Shown here piece after piece: positions 17,077 to 26,488 of a stretch of DNA of 64,000 bases. Numbering within the stretch: the first letter of the stretch is position 1; every line of letters begins with the position of its first letter. Source of the DNA: Bacillus cytotoxicus (GTDB taxonomy: Bacteria; Bacillota; Bacilli; Bacillales; Bacillaceae_G); assembly GCF_023715645.1 (NCBI RefSeq), contig NZ_JAMBOP010000026.1, positions 1-64,000 of the forward strand. Direction: 5' to 3'. Made by a program: the position numbers and the translations under genes. The notes below the pieces were generated by a model, which had not been told where the DNA came from, did not search any database, and worked only from the letters and a program-made list of their open reading frames with translations.

Positions 17077-18348
17077 TTATCCCCCCAGTATCGTTTCAAG
17101 AACTTCAATTGCTAACTTATAATAATGATTGCTTTCTTTAAATTGCAAAGAACTCTCAAAATACTCAGCGAGTTCTATATATACTTTCTTCAATTCTTTT
17201 TTGCTTCCTGCATTTTTGAAAAAAGGGATCGCTTCTGTTTCTAAAAATACTTTATATTCACTTGGTTCTGTAAAGTGTTTATAACGAAGCATAAGGAGTA
17301 AGTACAACTTCGTATTACACCTTTCGTCTTTCTTAGCAGAAATGATTCCCTTATCAATCCACTCTTTTGCCTCTTCTAATTGTTCAAGGTGAATACATTG
17401 CAAGGCCATCTCATATAACGTACTGACGTGGTTCACATCTTCTTCTCTTTGACATTGTAAACTTTTTGTATAGTATTTTTTAGCTTCTTCATACTGTTTC
17501 TTTCTATAATGTACATTGCCAATATTACTTAATACCATTGCCGTGAGTACATCTTTTTCAGAAAAAGAATCTGCTTCACGCAGTATACTCTCATAAATTT
17601 TTAACGCTTCATCATACTGTCCTTTTTCGACATAGCTTAACGCAACAATGATTTGACAATTAATCACGTTTCGAAATTTATATTCATTTCGAAATCCTTC
17701 CATAGCAATATTAGCAAAATAAAGTGCCATATGTGGCATTTCCAAATGAGTGTATGTTAGTGCTAAATTGTAATAAATTCCCGTTTCATAATAATCTTGT
17801 TCTTTTGCCATTGACTCTGTCTGAAGTAAAAACTGTAATCCTTCTTGCCATTTATGCTGAAGGCAATAACATAAGGCCCGACTATACTGATATAACAGTT
17901 GCTGAAATGGGGAATATTTTTTATAAAGTTTTTTTAGCTTCTCCAATTCCTCTTTAAGAGCTGGTATATTTCTCTTCATAATTAAATATCGTGTATATAA
18001 CAATTTATAATAATTCACAATTTCAAAATCGACAATTTGTTTCATTTCTGCTTCTAGTTCTGTATATAACTCTTCAACTTTAAATTTATCTAAGTGAACT
18101 AGTGCCTTTAACCACTCCTCTAACTTTTCTTTCACCTCAGCTTCAATGTCTCTTAAATCCGACACTGCAATCTCGAGCCTTGTACATAATAACTGCAATA
18201 TTTCTTCTGAGGCTTCAATTTTTCCATTTTCAATTTTACTTAAATATGAGACGGAACAAATGCCTTGACAGAGTTCTTCTTGTGTCATTTTTTGTTGGAG
18301 TCGTTTGTAAAAAATTTGCTTACCCAGTTTTCCTAGATTTTGTTGCAT
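17077..18348 (-). CDS. nprR: NprR quorum-sensing transcriptional regulator (RRNPP family)
   Basis: 423 residues, the usual NprR length. An N-terminal XRE-type HTH (about 8-62: LGKQIFYKRLQQKMTQEELC, VSYLSKIENGKIEASEEIL) is followed by about nine TPR repeats (for example ALKIYESILREAD, AKKYYTKSLQ) that bind the NprX-derived peptide. In the absence of peptide, NprR of relatives acts as a Spo0F-binding Rap-like protein; with peptide it activates nprA and other degradative genes. The start at 18348 follows gaggagggg; the upstream in-frame extension lacks an RBS. The operon is nprR-nprX. Confidence 0.95.
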   Translation of the reverse strand: MQQNLGKLGKQIFYKRLQQKMTQEELCQGICSVSYLSKIENGKIEASEEILQLLCTRLEIAVSDLRDIEAEVKEKLEEWLKALVHLDKFKVEELYTELEAEMKQIVDFEIVNYYKLLYTRYLIMKRNIPALKEELEKLKKLYKKYSPFQQLLYQYSRALCYCLQHKWQEGLQFLLQTESMAKEQDYYETGIYYNLALTYTHLEMPHMALYFANIAMEGFRNEYKFRNVINCQIIVALSYVEKGQYDEALKIYESILREADSFSEKDVLTAMVLSNIGNVHYRKKQYEEAKKYYTKSLQCQREEDVNHVSTLYEMALQCIHLEQLEEAKEWIDKGIISAKKDERCNTKLYLLLMLRYKHFTEPSEYKVFLETEAIPFFKNAGSKKELKKVYIELAEYFESSLQFKESNHYYKLAIEVLETILGG

Positions 18349-18465
18349 AGTCCCCTCCTCCATTCTCATTTACACCCTAGTAATTTAATAATACATAAAT
18401 TTCGCAAAAATATAAATTGATAAATAAAAATATTCTAAAGGATTTTTATTTTTCATCATTTTAGA

Positions 18466-18641
18466 TATATATACATCCATTTTGTTTTTTCAACACACAA
18501 AATCTCCGCCGTGCAAAACAAAAAGAAGCTTCCACTCCCTTTGTTTAAACCTCGCATGTAGCACAAAAAGGCACTGACCGCTTCTATCATGGCTAGATGC
18601 TCTCGCCCTCCCTAAAAAGAAAAAGGTTTCACATTTAGTAT
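18466..18641 (+). repeat. bcr1-like repeat 10a
   Basis: Plus-oriented copy starting tatatatacatccattttg and carrying cgcatgtagcacaaaaaggc and ctctcgccctccctaaaaag. It is followed directly by a second partial copy. Confidence 0.75.
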
Positions 18642-18781
18642 GTGACTTCCACTCGCCTCCTCTCTTTGTTTAACTTCGCATGTGGCACAAAAAAGGCACT
18701 GACCGCTTCTATCATGGCTAGATGCTCTCGCCCTCCCTAAAAGGAAAAAGAGGTTTTGTTTCTCAATTTGTATTTATATAA
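18642..18781 (+). repeat. bcr1-like repeat 10b (tandem partial copy)
   Basis: Tandem repeat of the right two thirds of 10a: cttccactcgcctcctctc, ctgaccgcttctatcatggc, then the right terminal sequence ctcaatttgtatttatata. The variant tatcatggctagatgctctc is shared only by 10a and 10b, so the second arose by local duplication. Confidence 0.75.
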
Positions 18782-18840
18782 TTAGCAACAAATTTCCAAA
18801 AAGAGTTATACTATAAACAAAATATGGAGGTGATTACGTT

Positions 18841-20304
18841 ATGGTACATTATAAAGACGATAGCTACGCCTTACACACAGACTTATACCAAATTAATATG
18901 GCTTATACATATTGGAAAGATCATATTCATAACCGCCGCGCAGTATTTGATTTATACTTTCGCAAGCTTCCATTTGAAAATGGTTATGCTATTTTTGCCG
19001 GGCTTGAAAAGATTATCGAATATGTGAAGAGCTTTCAGTTTACAGAAAGTGATATTGCTTATCTAAAGGAACTTCAATTTGAAGAAGGCTTTTTAAACTA
19101 CTTACAAAATATGAAGTTTACTGGCTCCATTCGCAGTATGCAAGAAGGCGAAGTTGTCTTTCATAACGAACCGCTTTTACGTATAGACGCACCACTCGGT
19201 GAAGCGCAAATTGTTGAAACCGCCCTTTTAAATATTGTGAACTACCAAACATTAATTGCTACAAAAGCAACGCGGATGAAGCATGCAGCTGGTGATGATG
19301 AACTTCTTGAATTTGGAACACGCCGCGCTCATGAGTTTGATGCTGCACTTTGGGGAACACGAGCAGCATTTATCGGCGGCTTTTCTTCAACGAGTAATGT
19401 CCGCGCCGGAAAACGGTTTGGTATTCCAGTTGCGGGTACGCACGCTCATTCTTTTGTCCAAGCGTATCGCGATGAATATGTAGCCTTCAAAAAATATGCG
19501 GAAACACATGAAAAATGTGTTTTTCTCGTTGATACATACGACACGTTAAAATCTGGTGTACCAAATGCGATCCGCGTCGCAAAAGAATTTGGTGACTGCA
19601 TTAACTTTTATGGCATCCGCCTCGATAGCGGAGATATGGCGTATTTATCTAAAGAAGCGCGTAAAATGTTAGATGCTGCTGGATTTACCGAGACAAAAAT
19701 TATTGCTTCCAGCGACTTAGATGAATACACAATTTTACATTTAAAATCGCAAGGGGCTAAAATTGATGTATGGGGTGTTGGAACGAAACTGATTACGTCA
19801 TTTGAACAACCGGCACTTGGCGCCGTTTATAAATTAGTTTGTATTGAGGATGAAAATGGTACATTAAACGACACCATTAAAATTTCGTCCAATCCTGAAA
19901 AAATTACAACACCAGGATTAAAGCGGATCTATCGTATTATCAATCGGATTAATCATCATGCAGAAGGCGATTATATTGCATTAGATACAGAAGAACCGCA
20001 GCAAGAAGAGCGTTTAAAAATGTTCCACCCTGTTCATACGTATATTAGTAAATTTGTTACGAACTTTGAAGCAAAAGAACTGCATCATGATATATTTGTG
20101 AACGGACAGCTCACATACGAATCGCCGGATATCCTTCATATTCAGCAACATGCAGAGAGCAGCTTATCATTGTTATGGGAAGAGTATAAGCGGACGCTGA
20201 ATCCAGAGGAATATCCAGTCGATTTAAGCCAAGCGTGCTGGGATCATAAAATGAATTATATTCAAACCGTGCGGGAGCAAATTGCAAATTCTATGAAAAA
20301 ATAA
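18841..20304 (+). CDS. pncB: nicotinate phosphoribosyltransferase
   Basis: A 487-residue cytosolic enzyme that converts nicotinate, PRPP and ATP to nicotinate mononucleotide in NAD salvage. Family landmarks are the start YALHTDLYQINMAY, FGTRRAHEFDAALWGTRAA, the histidine-bearing GTHAHSFVQAY (phosphohistidine site region), and the PRPP site GIRLDSGDMAYLS and ASSDLDEY. Length and order are complete. An RBS (ggaggtg, about 18826-18832) precedes the ATG. It is convergent with cadA, with a shared terminator. Confidence 0.95.
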   Translation: MVHYKDDSYALHTDLYQINMAYTYWKDHIHNRRAVFDLYFRKLPFENGYAIFAGLEKIIEYVKSFQFTESDIAYLKELQFEEGFLNYLQNMKFTGSIRSMQEGEVVFHNEPLLRIDAPLGEAQIVETALLNIVNYQTLIATKATRMKHAAGDDELLEFGTRRAHEFDAALWGTRAAFIGGFSSTSNVRAGKRFGIPVAGTHAHSFVQAYRDEYVAFKKYAETHEKCVFLVDTYDTLKSGVPNAIRVAKEFGDCINFYGIRLDSGDMAYLSKEARKMLDAAGFTETKIIASSDLDEYTILHLKSQGAKIDVWGVGTKLITSFEQPALGAVYKLVCIEDENGTLNDTIKISSNPEKITTPGLKRIYRIINRINHHAEGDYIALDTEEPQQEERLKMFHPVHTYISKFVTNFEAKELHHDIFVNGQLTYESPDILHIQQHAESSLSLLWEEYKRTLNPEEYPVDLSQACWDHKMNYIQTVREQIANSMKK

Positions 20305-20333
20305 GGAGAGAAGCCCTCGCTTCTCTCCTTTTA
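20303..20333. terminator. bidirectional terminator between pncB and cadA
   Basis: 12-bp stem aaggagagaagc / gcttctctcctt with a CCTC loop. It touches the stop codons of both convergent genes. Confidence 0.85.
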
Positions 20334-22688
20334 CAATTCTTTTATTCGGAGTACACGCATCGCATTTAACACAGCCAACAACGTTACCCCAACATCTGAG
20401 AAGACAGCTTCCCACATCGTTGCAATACCGAATGCTCCTAATAAAAGAACAACTCCTTTTATTCCTAAGGCGAAAATAATGTTTTGCCATACAATGTTGC
20501 GCGTACGTTTAGCAATTTGAATAGCCGCTCCTATTTTCGAAGGCTCATCTGTCATGATGACAATGTCAGCTGCTTCAATTGCGGCATCGGATCCTAAACC
20601 ACCCATCGCAATCCCAACATCTGCTCTTGCTAATACAGGTGTATCGTTTATGCCATCTCCAACGAATGCAATTTTTTCTTTCGAATGCTTTGTCGCATCA
20701 ATCTTTTCAATTTCCTCTACTTTTTGGTGCGGCAACAATTCAGCATGGACTTCGTCAATTCCAAGCTGCTTTCCAACTGCTTCTCCGACTGATTTTGCAT
20801 CGCCTGTTAACATAACGGTTCTTTTCACACCAAGTTGTTTTAACGATTGAATTGCCTTCTTCGCATCTTCTTTAATTTCATCAGAAATGACAATGTATCC
20901 AGCATACATACCATCTACAGCTACGTGTACAAGTGTTCCAACAGTTTGCGGTTGCTGAAATGGAATATTTTCTTTGTTCATTAACTTTGCGTTTCCAGCA
21001 AAGATTTCTTTTCCACTCACTTTCACAACTGTACCATGACCAGAAATTTCACTATACTCTTCAATCATCTGTTCATTGACTGCTTTTCCATATGCAGTGC
21101 GAATGGACTGTGCGATCGGATGATTCGAATATACTTCTGCAAATGCTGCATACTGTAACAATTCTTCTTTCGTCACAAACTCACTTGGCTGCATATCTGT
21201 TACTTTAAATACACCTTTTGTTAACGTACCTGTTTTATCAAATACGATATGTTTTACATCATTTAATGCTTCTAAGTAGTTACTGCCCTTTATTAAAATT
21301 CCGTTCTTAGATGCTGCGCCAATACCGCCGAAGAACCCAAGTGGAATCGAAACAACCAATGCACAAGGACAAGAAATAACAAGAAAGACTAGCGCTCTAT
21401 AAATCCACTCTGAAAACGTTGCCCCCTCAATAATAAGCGGTGGAACAAATGCTAATATGGCAGCTGTAATGACGACAACTGGTGTATAATAACGCGCAAA
21501 CTTCGTAATAAAGTTTTCTGTCGGTGCTTTACGACTACTTGCGTTTTGCACTAAATCTAAAATTTTTGAAACAGTAGATTCACCGTACTCTTTCGTTACT
21601 TCAATTATTAAGACACCATTTTGATTCACGAAACCGCTTAATACATCACTACCGATCTCTACTTCCCGAGGTACAGATTCTCCTGTTAACGCCGATGTAT
21701 CTACCATCGATGTCCCTTCAATTACTTTACCGTCTAACGGCACTTTTTCACCTGGTTTGACGATAATGAAATCACCAATTTGCACATCTTCTGGCGATAC
21801 TTGTTTCGTTTCATTCCCTACCTTTAAGTTTGCATAATCGGGCCGAATATCCATTAATGAACTAATCGACTTACGAGAACGATTCACCGCAATGCTTTGG
21901 AACAGTTCACCTACTTGGTAAAAAAGCATAACTGCGACAGCTTCTGAATAGTTTTGAGTCCCAAAGGCACCAAGTGTTGCAATTGCCATTAAAAAGTTTT
22001 CGTCAAACACTTGTCCGCGTACAATATTCTTTGCAGCACGTAAAACTATATCACCGCCTATAATAATATAAGCAATCACGAAAAGTGGAATTGTGATGAT
22101 TTGTGGTAATGAAGCTAGTGCAGCAATAGCAGTTAAAATCGCTCCAATCGATAACCGCCAAATCATTTTTTTCGTATTCGCTTCTCCGTGATCATGACTA
22201 TGTTCTGTTTTCTCTGTCTCACGCACTACGTTTACTTCCGGTTCTAATTTCTTTACGATTTCTTTTATATTCGCAACAGTTGTTTCTAACTCTTGTTTAT
22301 TCGCTATTTCTACTCTTAATTTTTTAGAAACAAAATCAACAGATGCCGATGTAACTGCAGGCATTTCGCCTACCTTTGTTTCTATTTTCATCGCGCAGTT
22401 TGCACAATCCAAACCTTCTAGTATAAATGTTTCTTTTGCCACTTTCGTTTTTTGTTCTTCTCTCACCTGAACATGCGGTTCTAATTTATTGACAAGTTGC
22501 GTTGCTTCTTTGATAATATGTTCTTCGTTTTGTTTCGATGTTTCTATCGTCATCGTTTTCGTTACGAAGTTCACAGAACAGGATGATACATCCTCTAGTT
22601 CGCCTACACCTTTTTCAATTTTCGCCGCACAGTTTGCACAGTCTAATCCGTCTAACACAAGTTTCCGTTTTACTAATGCGTTCCCCAT
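20331..22688 (-). CDS. cadA: P1B-type heavy-metal efflux ATPase (CadA/ZntA type)
   Basis: 785 residues. Two N-terminal heavy-metal-associated domains, each with GLDCANCA (Cys17/Cys20 and a second near residue 91), are followed by a His-rich HSHDHGE stretch near 167, about eight membrane helices, the CPC motif in VISCPCALVVS, the phosphorylation motif DKTGTLT, the HP locus SNHPIAQ and GDGINDTP. CPC with these HMA domains and a CadC-type repressor next door points to Zn2+/Cd2+/Pb2+ export, not copper. ATG at 22688 follows aaggaggg. It lies 24 bp downstream of cadC in one operon. Confidence 0.92.
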   Translation of the reverse strand: MGNALVKRKLVLDGLDCANCAAKIEKGVGELEDVSSCSVNFVTKTMTIETSKQNEEHIIKEATQLVNKLEPHVQVREEQKTKVAKETFILEGLDCANCAMKIETKVGEMPAVTSASVDFVSKKLRVEIANKQELETTVANIKEIVKKLEPEVNVVRETEKTEHSHDHGEANTKKMIWRLSIGAILTAIAALASLPQIITIPLFVIAYIIIGGDIVLRAAKNIVRGQVFDENFLMAIATLGAFGTQNYSEAVAVMLFYQVGELFQSIAVNRSRKSISSLMDIRPDYANLKVGNETKQVSPEDVQIGDFIIVKPGEKVPLDGKVIEGTSMVDTSALTGESVPREVEIGSDVLSGFVNQNGVLIIEVTKEYGESTVSKILDLVQNASSRKAPTENFITKFARYYTPVVVITAAILAFVPPLIIEGATFSEWIYRALVFLVISCPCALVVSIPLGFFGGIGAASKNGILIKGSNYLEALNDVKHIVFDKTGTLTKGVFKVTDMQPSEFVTKEELLQYAAFAEVYSNHPIAQSIRTAYGKAVNEQMIEEYSEISGHGTVVKVSGKEIFAGNAKLMNKENIPFQQPQTVGTLVHVAVDGMYAGYIVISDEIKEDAKKAIQSLKQLGVKRTVMLTGDAKSVGEAVGKQLGIDEVHAELLPHQKVEEIEKIDATKHSKEKIAFVGDGINDTPVLARADVGIAMGGLGSDAAIEAADIVIMTDEPSKIGAAIQIAKRTRNIVWQNIIFALGIKGVVLLLGAFGIATMWEAVFSDVGVTLLAVLNAMRVLRIKEL

Positions 22689-22712
22689 ATTTCTCCCTCC
22701 TTGTGTTTTTTT

Positions 22713-23090
22713 CTATTTTTCCTCATTTACGTGCTTAAATGCTTGCTCAAAAATATGAATAACGTGGTGATCTGCAAGTGAATAATACACTACTTTTCCC
22801 TCTTTACGATTTTTAACGAGCTTTGCTTGTTTTAATACGCGTAATTGATGGGAAATAGACGACTGCGTCATTCCGAGTAAATATGCTAAATCACATACGC
22901 ACATTTCCGCTTCGAACACAGCATGTAAAATACGTGTGCGCGTACGGTCTCCTAATACTTTAAATAACTCTGCTACTTGACTTAAGCTATCATCCTGTGG
23001 AATCGTTTGTTGTACTTTCTCGATAACTTCTTGATGAATGACATTTTGTAAACAAGTTTCTTCATTTGTTTCTACTTTTTGTTCCGTCAC
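22713..23090 (-). CDS. cadC: ArsR/SmtB metal-responsive repressor (CadC type)
   Basis: 125 residues with an N-terminal extension bearing Cys (EETCLQNV), a winged HTH, and the metal-site motif EMCVCDLA in helix 3 (the ELCVCDL motif of CadC/ArsR). The recognition helix lies in MTQSSISHQLRVLKQAKLV. Zn/Cd/Pb binding should release DNA and open cadCA. The start is GTG at 23088-23090, preceded by gaggtg. Two matching palindromic operators lie in the promoter, one of them in the -35/-10 spacer, which supports autorepression. Confidence 0.92.
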   Translation of the reverse strand: MTEQKVETNEETCLQNVIHQEVIEKVQQTIPQDDSLSQVAELFKVLGDRTRTRILHAVFEAEMCVCDLAYLLGMTQSSISHQLRVLKQAKLVKNRKEGKVVYYSLADHHVIHIFEQAFKHVNEEK

Positions 23091-23113
23091 AATAGCTCAC
23101 CTCTTCACTCGAA

Positions 23114-23135
23114 CATATGAATAATTGTTCATATG
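23114..23135. promoter_or_regulatory. CadC operator O1
   Basis: Near-perfect 22-bp palindrome catatgaataa / ttgttcatatg, of the ArsR/SmtB 12-2-12 type (10 of 11 half-site bases match). It lies between the -10 and the cadC start codon. Confidence 0.75.
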
Positions 23136-23147
23136 TGTTATATCTTT

Positions 23148-23177
23148 ATTATATGAATGATTGCTCATATGTGTCAA
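23148..23177 (-). promoter_or_regulatory. cadCA sigma-A promoter with operator O2 in the spacer
   Basis: On the minus strand: perfect -35 TTGACA (23172-23177), an 18-base spacer, and perfect -10 TATAAT (23148-23153). A second palindrome (atatgaatga / ttgctcatat, 23151-23170) fills the spacer, so repressor bound there would block RNA polymerase. Confidence 0.8.
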
Positions 23178-23209
23178 TCATTTCTGGTTTTATTTTTTGA
23201 AGATTGTAT

Positions 23210-23245
23210 GAAAAAGAACCCTTAATATACTAAAGGGTTCTTTCA
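23210..23245. terminator. hairpin upstream of cadC
   Basis: Stem aagaaccctt / aagggttctt with a T-rich tail. It may be an orphan terminator from a lost gene, since no plus-strand gene ends here. Confidence 0.5.
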
Positions 23246-23261
23246 GTGTGTCAAACATCGT

Positions 23262-23345
23262 CGAAGTGTCTTTAAATCGTGTCGAAGCGCCGATATATCG
23301 ACCACTTCTACTTAGACTTAACCGCGTCGACAATTAATGAAGCAA
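23262..23345. repeat. short dispersed repeat (tcgtgtcgaagcgccgatat type), copy A
   Basis: Contains tcgtcgaagtgtc and then gtcgaagcgccgatatatcg. A 23-base block here recurs inverted near 32693 (one mismatch), and a 19-base part recurs directly near 40823. It is unrelated to the bcr1-like element. Confidence 0.5.
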
Positions 23346-23395
23346 AACAAAGTTGTCCATCTTGATTACGATGATCGAAACGCTTGGAACGATAA

Positions 23396-23434
23396 ATAAA
23401 GCCTTATACGCTCCCCAACGCATAAGGCTTTATC
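23396..23434 (-). terminator. terminator of ald-permease transcript
   Basis: Hairpin ataaagccttat(a)cg / cg(c)ataaggctttat just downstream of the permease stop. Confidence 0.75.
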
Positions 23435-23439
23435 CCTTT

Positions 23440-24855
23440 TTAGTTTGCTTGTTTTAACTGATCTTCTGAACTTTGATCTTTTTGCAGATGGCTATGTTTC
23501 TTAGAGTATACGAAGTATACGATAACTCCTAGTACAAGCCATGCTCCGAAGTATAACCATGTTGTAAATGGTAAGTTAAACATTAAGAATAGGCAACATG
23601 CGATTGAAATAATCGGCAATACCGGTACAAGTGGTACCATAAAACCACGTTGTAACTTCGGATGTGTTTTACGAAGGATCAGTACAGAAACACCTACCAT
23701 CGCAAATGTTAACAATGCTCCAATATTCGCTAAATTTGACAATTCTTTTAAATCGATAAATCCGGCAATTAAAGCACTTCCGATACCTGTTAACCATGTT
23801 GAGAATACCGGAGCTTCTGTTTTTTTGTTAATTTTCGCAAATGATTTTGGAAGTAAACCGTCACGGCTCATTGCAAAGAATACACGTGTTGTTGCATAAA
23901 TGTAAGCAAAAATTACGGCCATGATCCCAATTACTGCACCGATGGCAATGACACCAGCTACTTTGTCTTGTCCAACAACTTCTAAAACGTAAGACATCGC
24001 TTCTGGTACATTTAATTCTTTGTATGACACCATTCCTGTCATAACAAGACAAACTGCAATATAAATCACTGTACAAACCGCAAGTGATGCAATAATACCA
24101 ATCGGTAAATCACGCTGCGGATTTTTCACTTCTTCAGCTGAAGTTGCTAACGCATCAAATCCTAAGAAAGCAAAGAATACTGCAGCTCCTCCGGCAAAAA
24201 TTCCACTGATACCATACGGTGCAAATGGCGTCCAATTTGTTGGTTTTACATAGAACACACCAACTGCAATAAACAATACAACAATACAAATTTTAATTAA
24301 TACCATTGCATTATTTACACGTTTACTTTCTTTCGTACCGCGAGATAGCAACCATGTTAATACTAACGTAATACAAACCGCTGGAAGGTTTACAATTCCG
24401 CCGTTAGCTGGAATCGTTAACAGTTGTTTCGGAATTTCTAATCCTAATCCATTTACTAAGTTATTAAAGTAACCCGTCCAACCGCCGGCTACTGCTGCCG
24501 TTGTTAAAACATATACTGATAATAATGTCCATCCCATTAAATGGGCAACAAACTCTCCAATCGTTGCATATGCATACGTATATACACTACCTGATACTGG
24601 AAGTGCTGTGGCAACTTCTGCATAACATAATGCTGCAAAGCCACAAACAATTGCTGCAATCATAAATGAGAAAATAACAGCTGGACCAGCATCTCTTGCT
24701 GCTACTAATCCAGTTAATACAAGTACTCCTGTACCGATAATCGCTCCAATTCCTAACATCGTTAAGTCAAATGCCCCTAATGTTTTTGTCAAAGTTTTAC
24801 TTTGACTTTGGCTTAACAGTTGTGTCACGGATTTCTTCTTGAATAGGTTGGCCAC
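23440..24855 (-). CDS. APC-family amino acid permease
   Basis: 471 residues with about 12 membrane helices. N-terminal landmark GIGAIIGTGVLVLTGLVAA is the unwound TM1 substrate site of APC transporters (YfnA/cationic amino acid transporter branch), and GFDALATSAEEVKNPQRDLP is the conserved TM6-7 loop. The start is GTG (24853-24855) after aaggggg. It lies 90 bp downstream of ald on the same strand with no clear terminator between, so it is probably cotranscribed, which suggests alanine or related amino acid uptake feeding alanine dehydrogenase. The substrate is inferred from context. Confidence 0.9.
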   Translation of the reverse strand: MANLFKKKSVTQLLSQSQSKTLTKTLGAFDLTMLGIGAIIGTGVLVLTGLVAARDAGPAVIFSFMIAAIVCGFAALCYAEVATALPVSGSVYTYAYATIGEFVAHLMGWTLLSVYVLTTAAVAGGWTGYFNNLVNGLGLEIPKQLLTIPANGGIVNLPAVCITLVLTWLLSRGTKESKRVNNAMVLIKICIVVLFIAVGVFYVKPTNWTPFAPYGISGIFAGGAAVFFAFLGFDALATSAEEVKNPQRDLPIGIIASLAVCTVIYIAVCLVMTGMVSYKELNVPEAMSYVLEVVGQDKVAGVIAIGAVIGIMAVIFAYIYATTRVFFAMSRDGLLPKSFAKINKKTEAPVFSTWLTGIGSALIAGFIDLKELSNLANIGALLTFAMVGVSVLILRKTHPKLQRGFMVPLVPVLPIISIACCLFLMFNLPFTTWLYFGAWLVLGVIVYFVYSKKHSHLQKDQSSEDQLKQAN

Positions 24856-24945
24856 GACTCTTGCCCCCTTCTAGTTAAGAAGAGCTAAGAAGCACTTCTC
24901 TTAGCTCTCATCTTTGTTGTATGAAAATATTGTTCGATATTTAGA

Positions 24946-26079
24946 CTAGCAAGATACTGCTTCTGCTTCTAATAATTCTTTTGCTGCTTTATATTCTACA
25001 CCGTGTGCTTCTGCAACTGCTTCGAATGTTACAAAGCCTTCTAATGCGTTAATACCTTTTAATAATGCAGTGTTTTCTAAGCAAGCTTTTTTGTAGCCTT
25101 TGTTAGCGATTTGTACTGCATATGGTACTGTAACATTTGTTAATGCAAGTGTAGATGTACGTGGAACCGCACCAGGCATATTTGCAACTGCATAGTGAAC
25201 TACGCCGTGTTTTTCATAAGTTGGGTTGTCATGTGTTGTAATGCGATCAGTTGTTTCGAAAATACCACCTTGGTCGATTGCGATATCAACTACAACAGAA
25301 CCTGGTTCCATAGCTTTGATCATTTCTTCTGTTACAAGTTTTGGTGCTTTTGCTCCTGGAATTAATACTGCACCGATTACAAGATCAGACTCTTTTACAG
25401 CTTGTGCAATATTGTAAGGATTAGACATTAAAGTTGTCACTTGGTTACCGAAAATATCATCTAATTGACGAAGACGATCTGCGCTTAAGTCGATAACTGT
25501 TACGTCAGCACCTAAACCAACTGCAATCTTAGCAGCGTTTGTACCAGCTTGTCCACCACCGATAATTGTTACTTTACCGCGCTTAACGCCTGGAACACCT
25601 GCAAGTAAGATACCTTTTCCACCTTTGTTTTTCTCAAGGAATTGTGCACCAAGTTGTGCTGCCATACGACCTGCAACTTCACTCATAGGTGCTAATAATG
25701 GTAGAGAACGGTTTTCTAATTGAACTGTTTCGTAAGCGATTGCTACTACTTTGTTGTCAATTAATGCTTTCGTTAATTCTGGCTCTGGAGCTAAGTGTAA
25801 GTAAGTGAATAAAATTAAGCCTTCACGGAAATACTTGTATTCGCTTGCAACTGGCTCTTTAACTTTCATTACCATTTCCATAGACCAAGCTTCTTCAGCT
25901 GTTTCTACGATTTTTGCTCCTGCTTCTACATATTGCTCATCAGGAAAACCTGATCCTAAGCCTGCACCCTTTTGAATGAATACTTCGTGGTTGTTACGAA
26001 TTAAATGTACAACACCAGCTGGTGTCATAGCTACACGATTTTCGTTGTTTTTAATTTCTCCTGGTACTCCAATACGCAT
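24946..26079 (-). CDS. ald: alanine dehydrogenase
   Basis: A 377-residue NAD-dependent enzyme for reversible deamination of L-alanine to pyruvate and ammonia, needed for growth on alanine and for normal sporulation in Bacillus. It begins [20 protein letters not shown] (substrate-binding R and K). The NAD-binding glycine motif is [22 protein letters not shown] and the catalytic His/Asp region is AYETVQL and DIAIDQGG. Length is complete. The upstream region has a good promoter with a cre site over its -35. It is probably the first gene of an ald-permease operon. Confidence 0.96.
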   Translation of the reverse strand: MRIGVPGEIKNNENRVAMTPAGVVHLIRNNHEVFIQKGAGLGSGFPDEQYVEAGAKIVETAEEAWSMEMVMKVKEPVASEYKYFREGLILFTYLHLAPEPELTKALIDNKVVAIAYETVQLENRSLPLLAPMSEVAGRMAAQLGAQFLEKNKGGKGILLAGVPGVKRGKVTIIGGGQAGTNAAKIAVGLGADVTVIDLSADRLRQLDDIFGNQVTTLMSNPYNIAQAVKESDLVIGAVLIPGAKAPKLVTEEMIKAMEPGSVVVDIAIDQGGIFETTDRITTHDNPTYEKHGVVHYAVANMPGAVPRTSTLALTNVTVPYAVQIANKGYKKACLENTALLKGINALEGFVTFEAVAEAHGVEYKAAKELLEAEAVSC

Positions 26080-26155
26080 TTGAAATGCCCCCTTATAATT
26101 AACAGAAAAAAGTAATTCTTTTTTCTTTTTGTAATAATTAATAACTTATGAATTT

Positions 26156-26184
26156 ATTCTAACATAATTTTCTATGCATGAAAA
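26156..26184 (-). promoter_or_regulatory. candidate ald promoter
   Basis: Minus strand: -35 TTTTCA (26179-26184), 17-base spacer, -10 TAGAAT (26156-26161), about 80 bp before the ald start codon. Confidence 0.5.
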
Positions 26185-26192
26185 CGCTATCA
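26179..26192. promoter_or_regulatory. CcpA cre site at ald
   Basis: tgaaaacgctatca matches every position of the cre consensus TGWAANCGNTNWCA and overlaps the -35 of the candidate promoter, a position typical of catabolite repression. Confidence 0.65.
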
Positions 26193-26488
26193 TAGAAAAA
26201 AATAAAAGTTTTTATTTTTAAAATAGTGTAAATAGTGTAAACTATTTTATTAAAATTCAGATATTTTCACTATTTTCCGCTTTTCTATATTTATTATTTT
26301 CAAAAAGTTTTTTAATGAATAAATATTATGTAAAATGCTATTAATATTCCTGTGATCACTTATTTCACACTTACAAAAATCGGAAAATTATTAAACATTC
26401 GTTTATTGGTATAATTTATAAAGATAGAAAACTCCCCACTATGCAGAACAAAATATGCCTACCTTGAAATTTATCGGTTACAGTTGTT
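26193..26488. other. spacer upstream of ald
   Basis: AT-rich with no gene. It contains a direct repeat aatagtgtaa x2 (about 26222-26241) followed by an inverted actatt, and a short bcr1-like scrap (actatgcagaacaaaatatgc, about 26437-26457). Confidence 0.35.

Noticed and set aside
20554-20850. Plus-strand frames inside cadA
   Set aside because: Antisense shadows of a well-supported gene, with no start signals.
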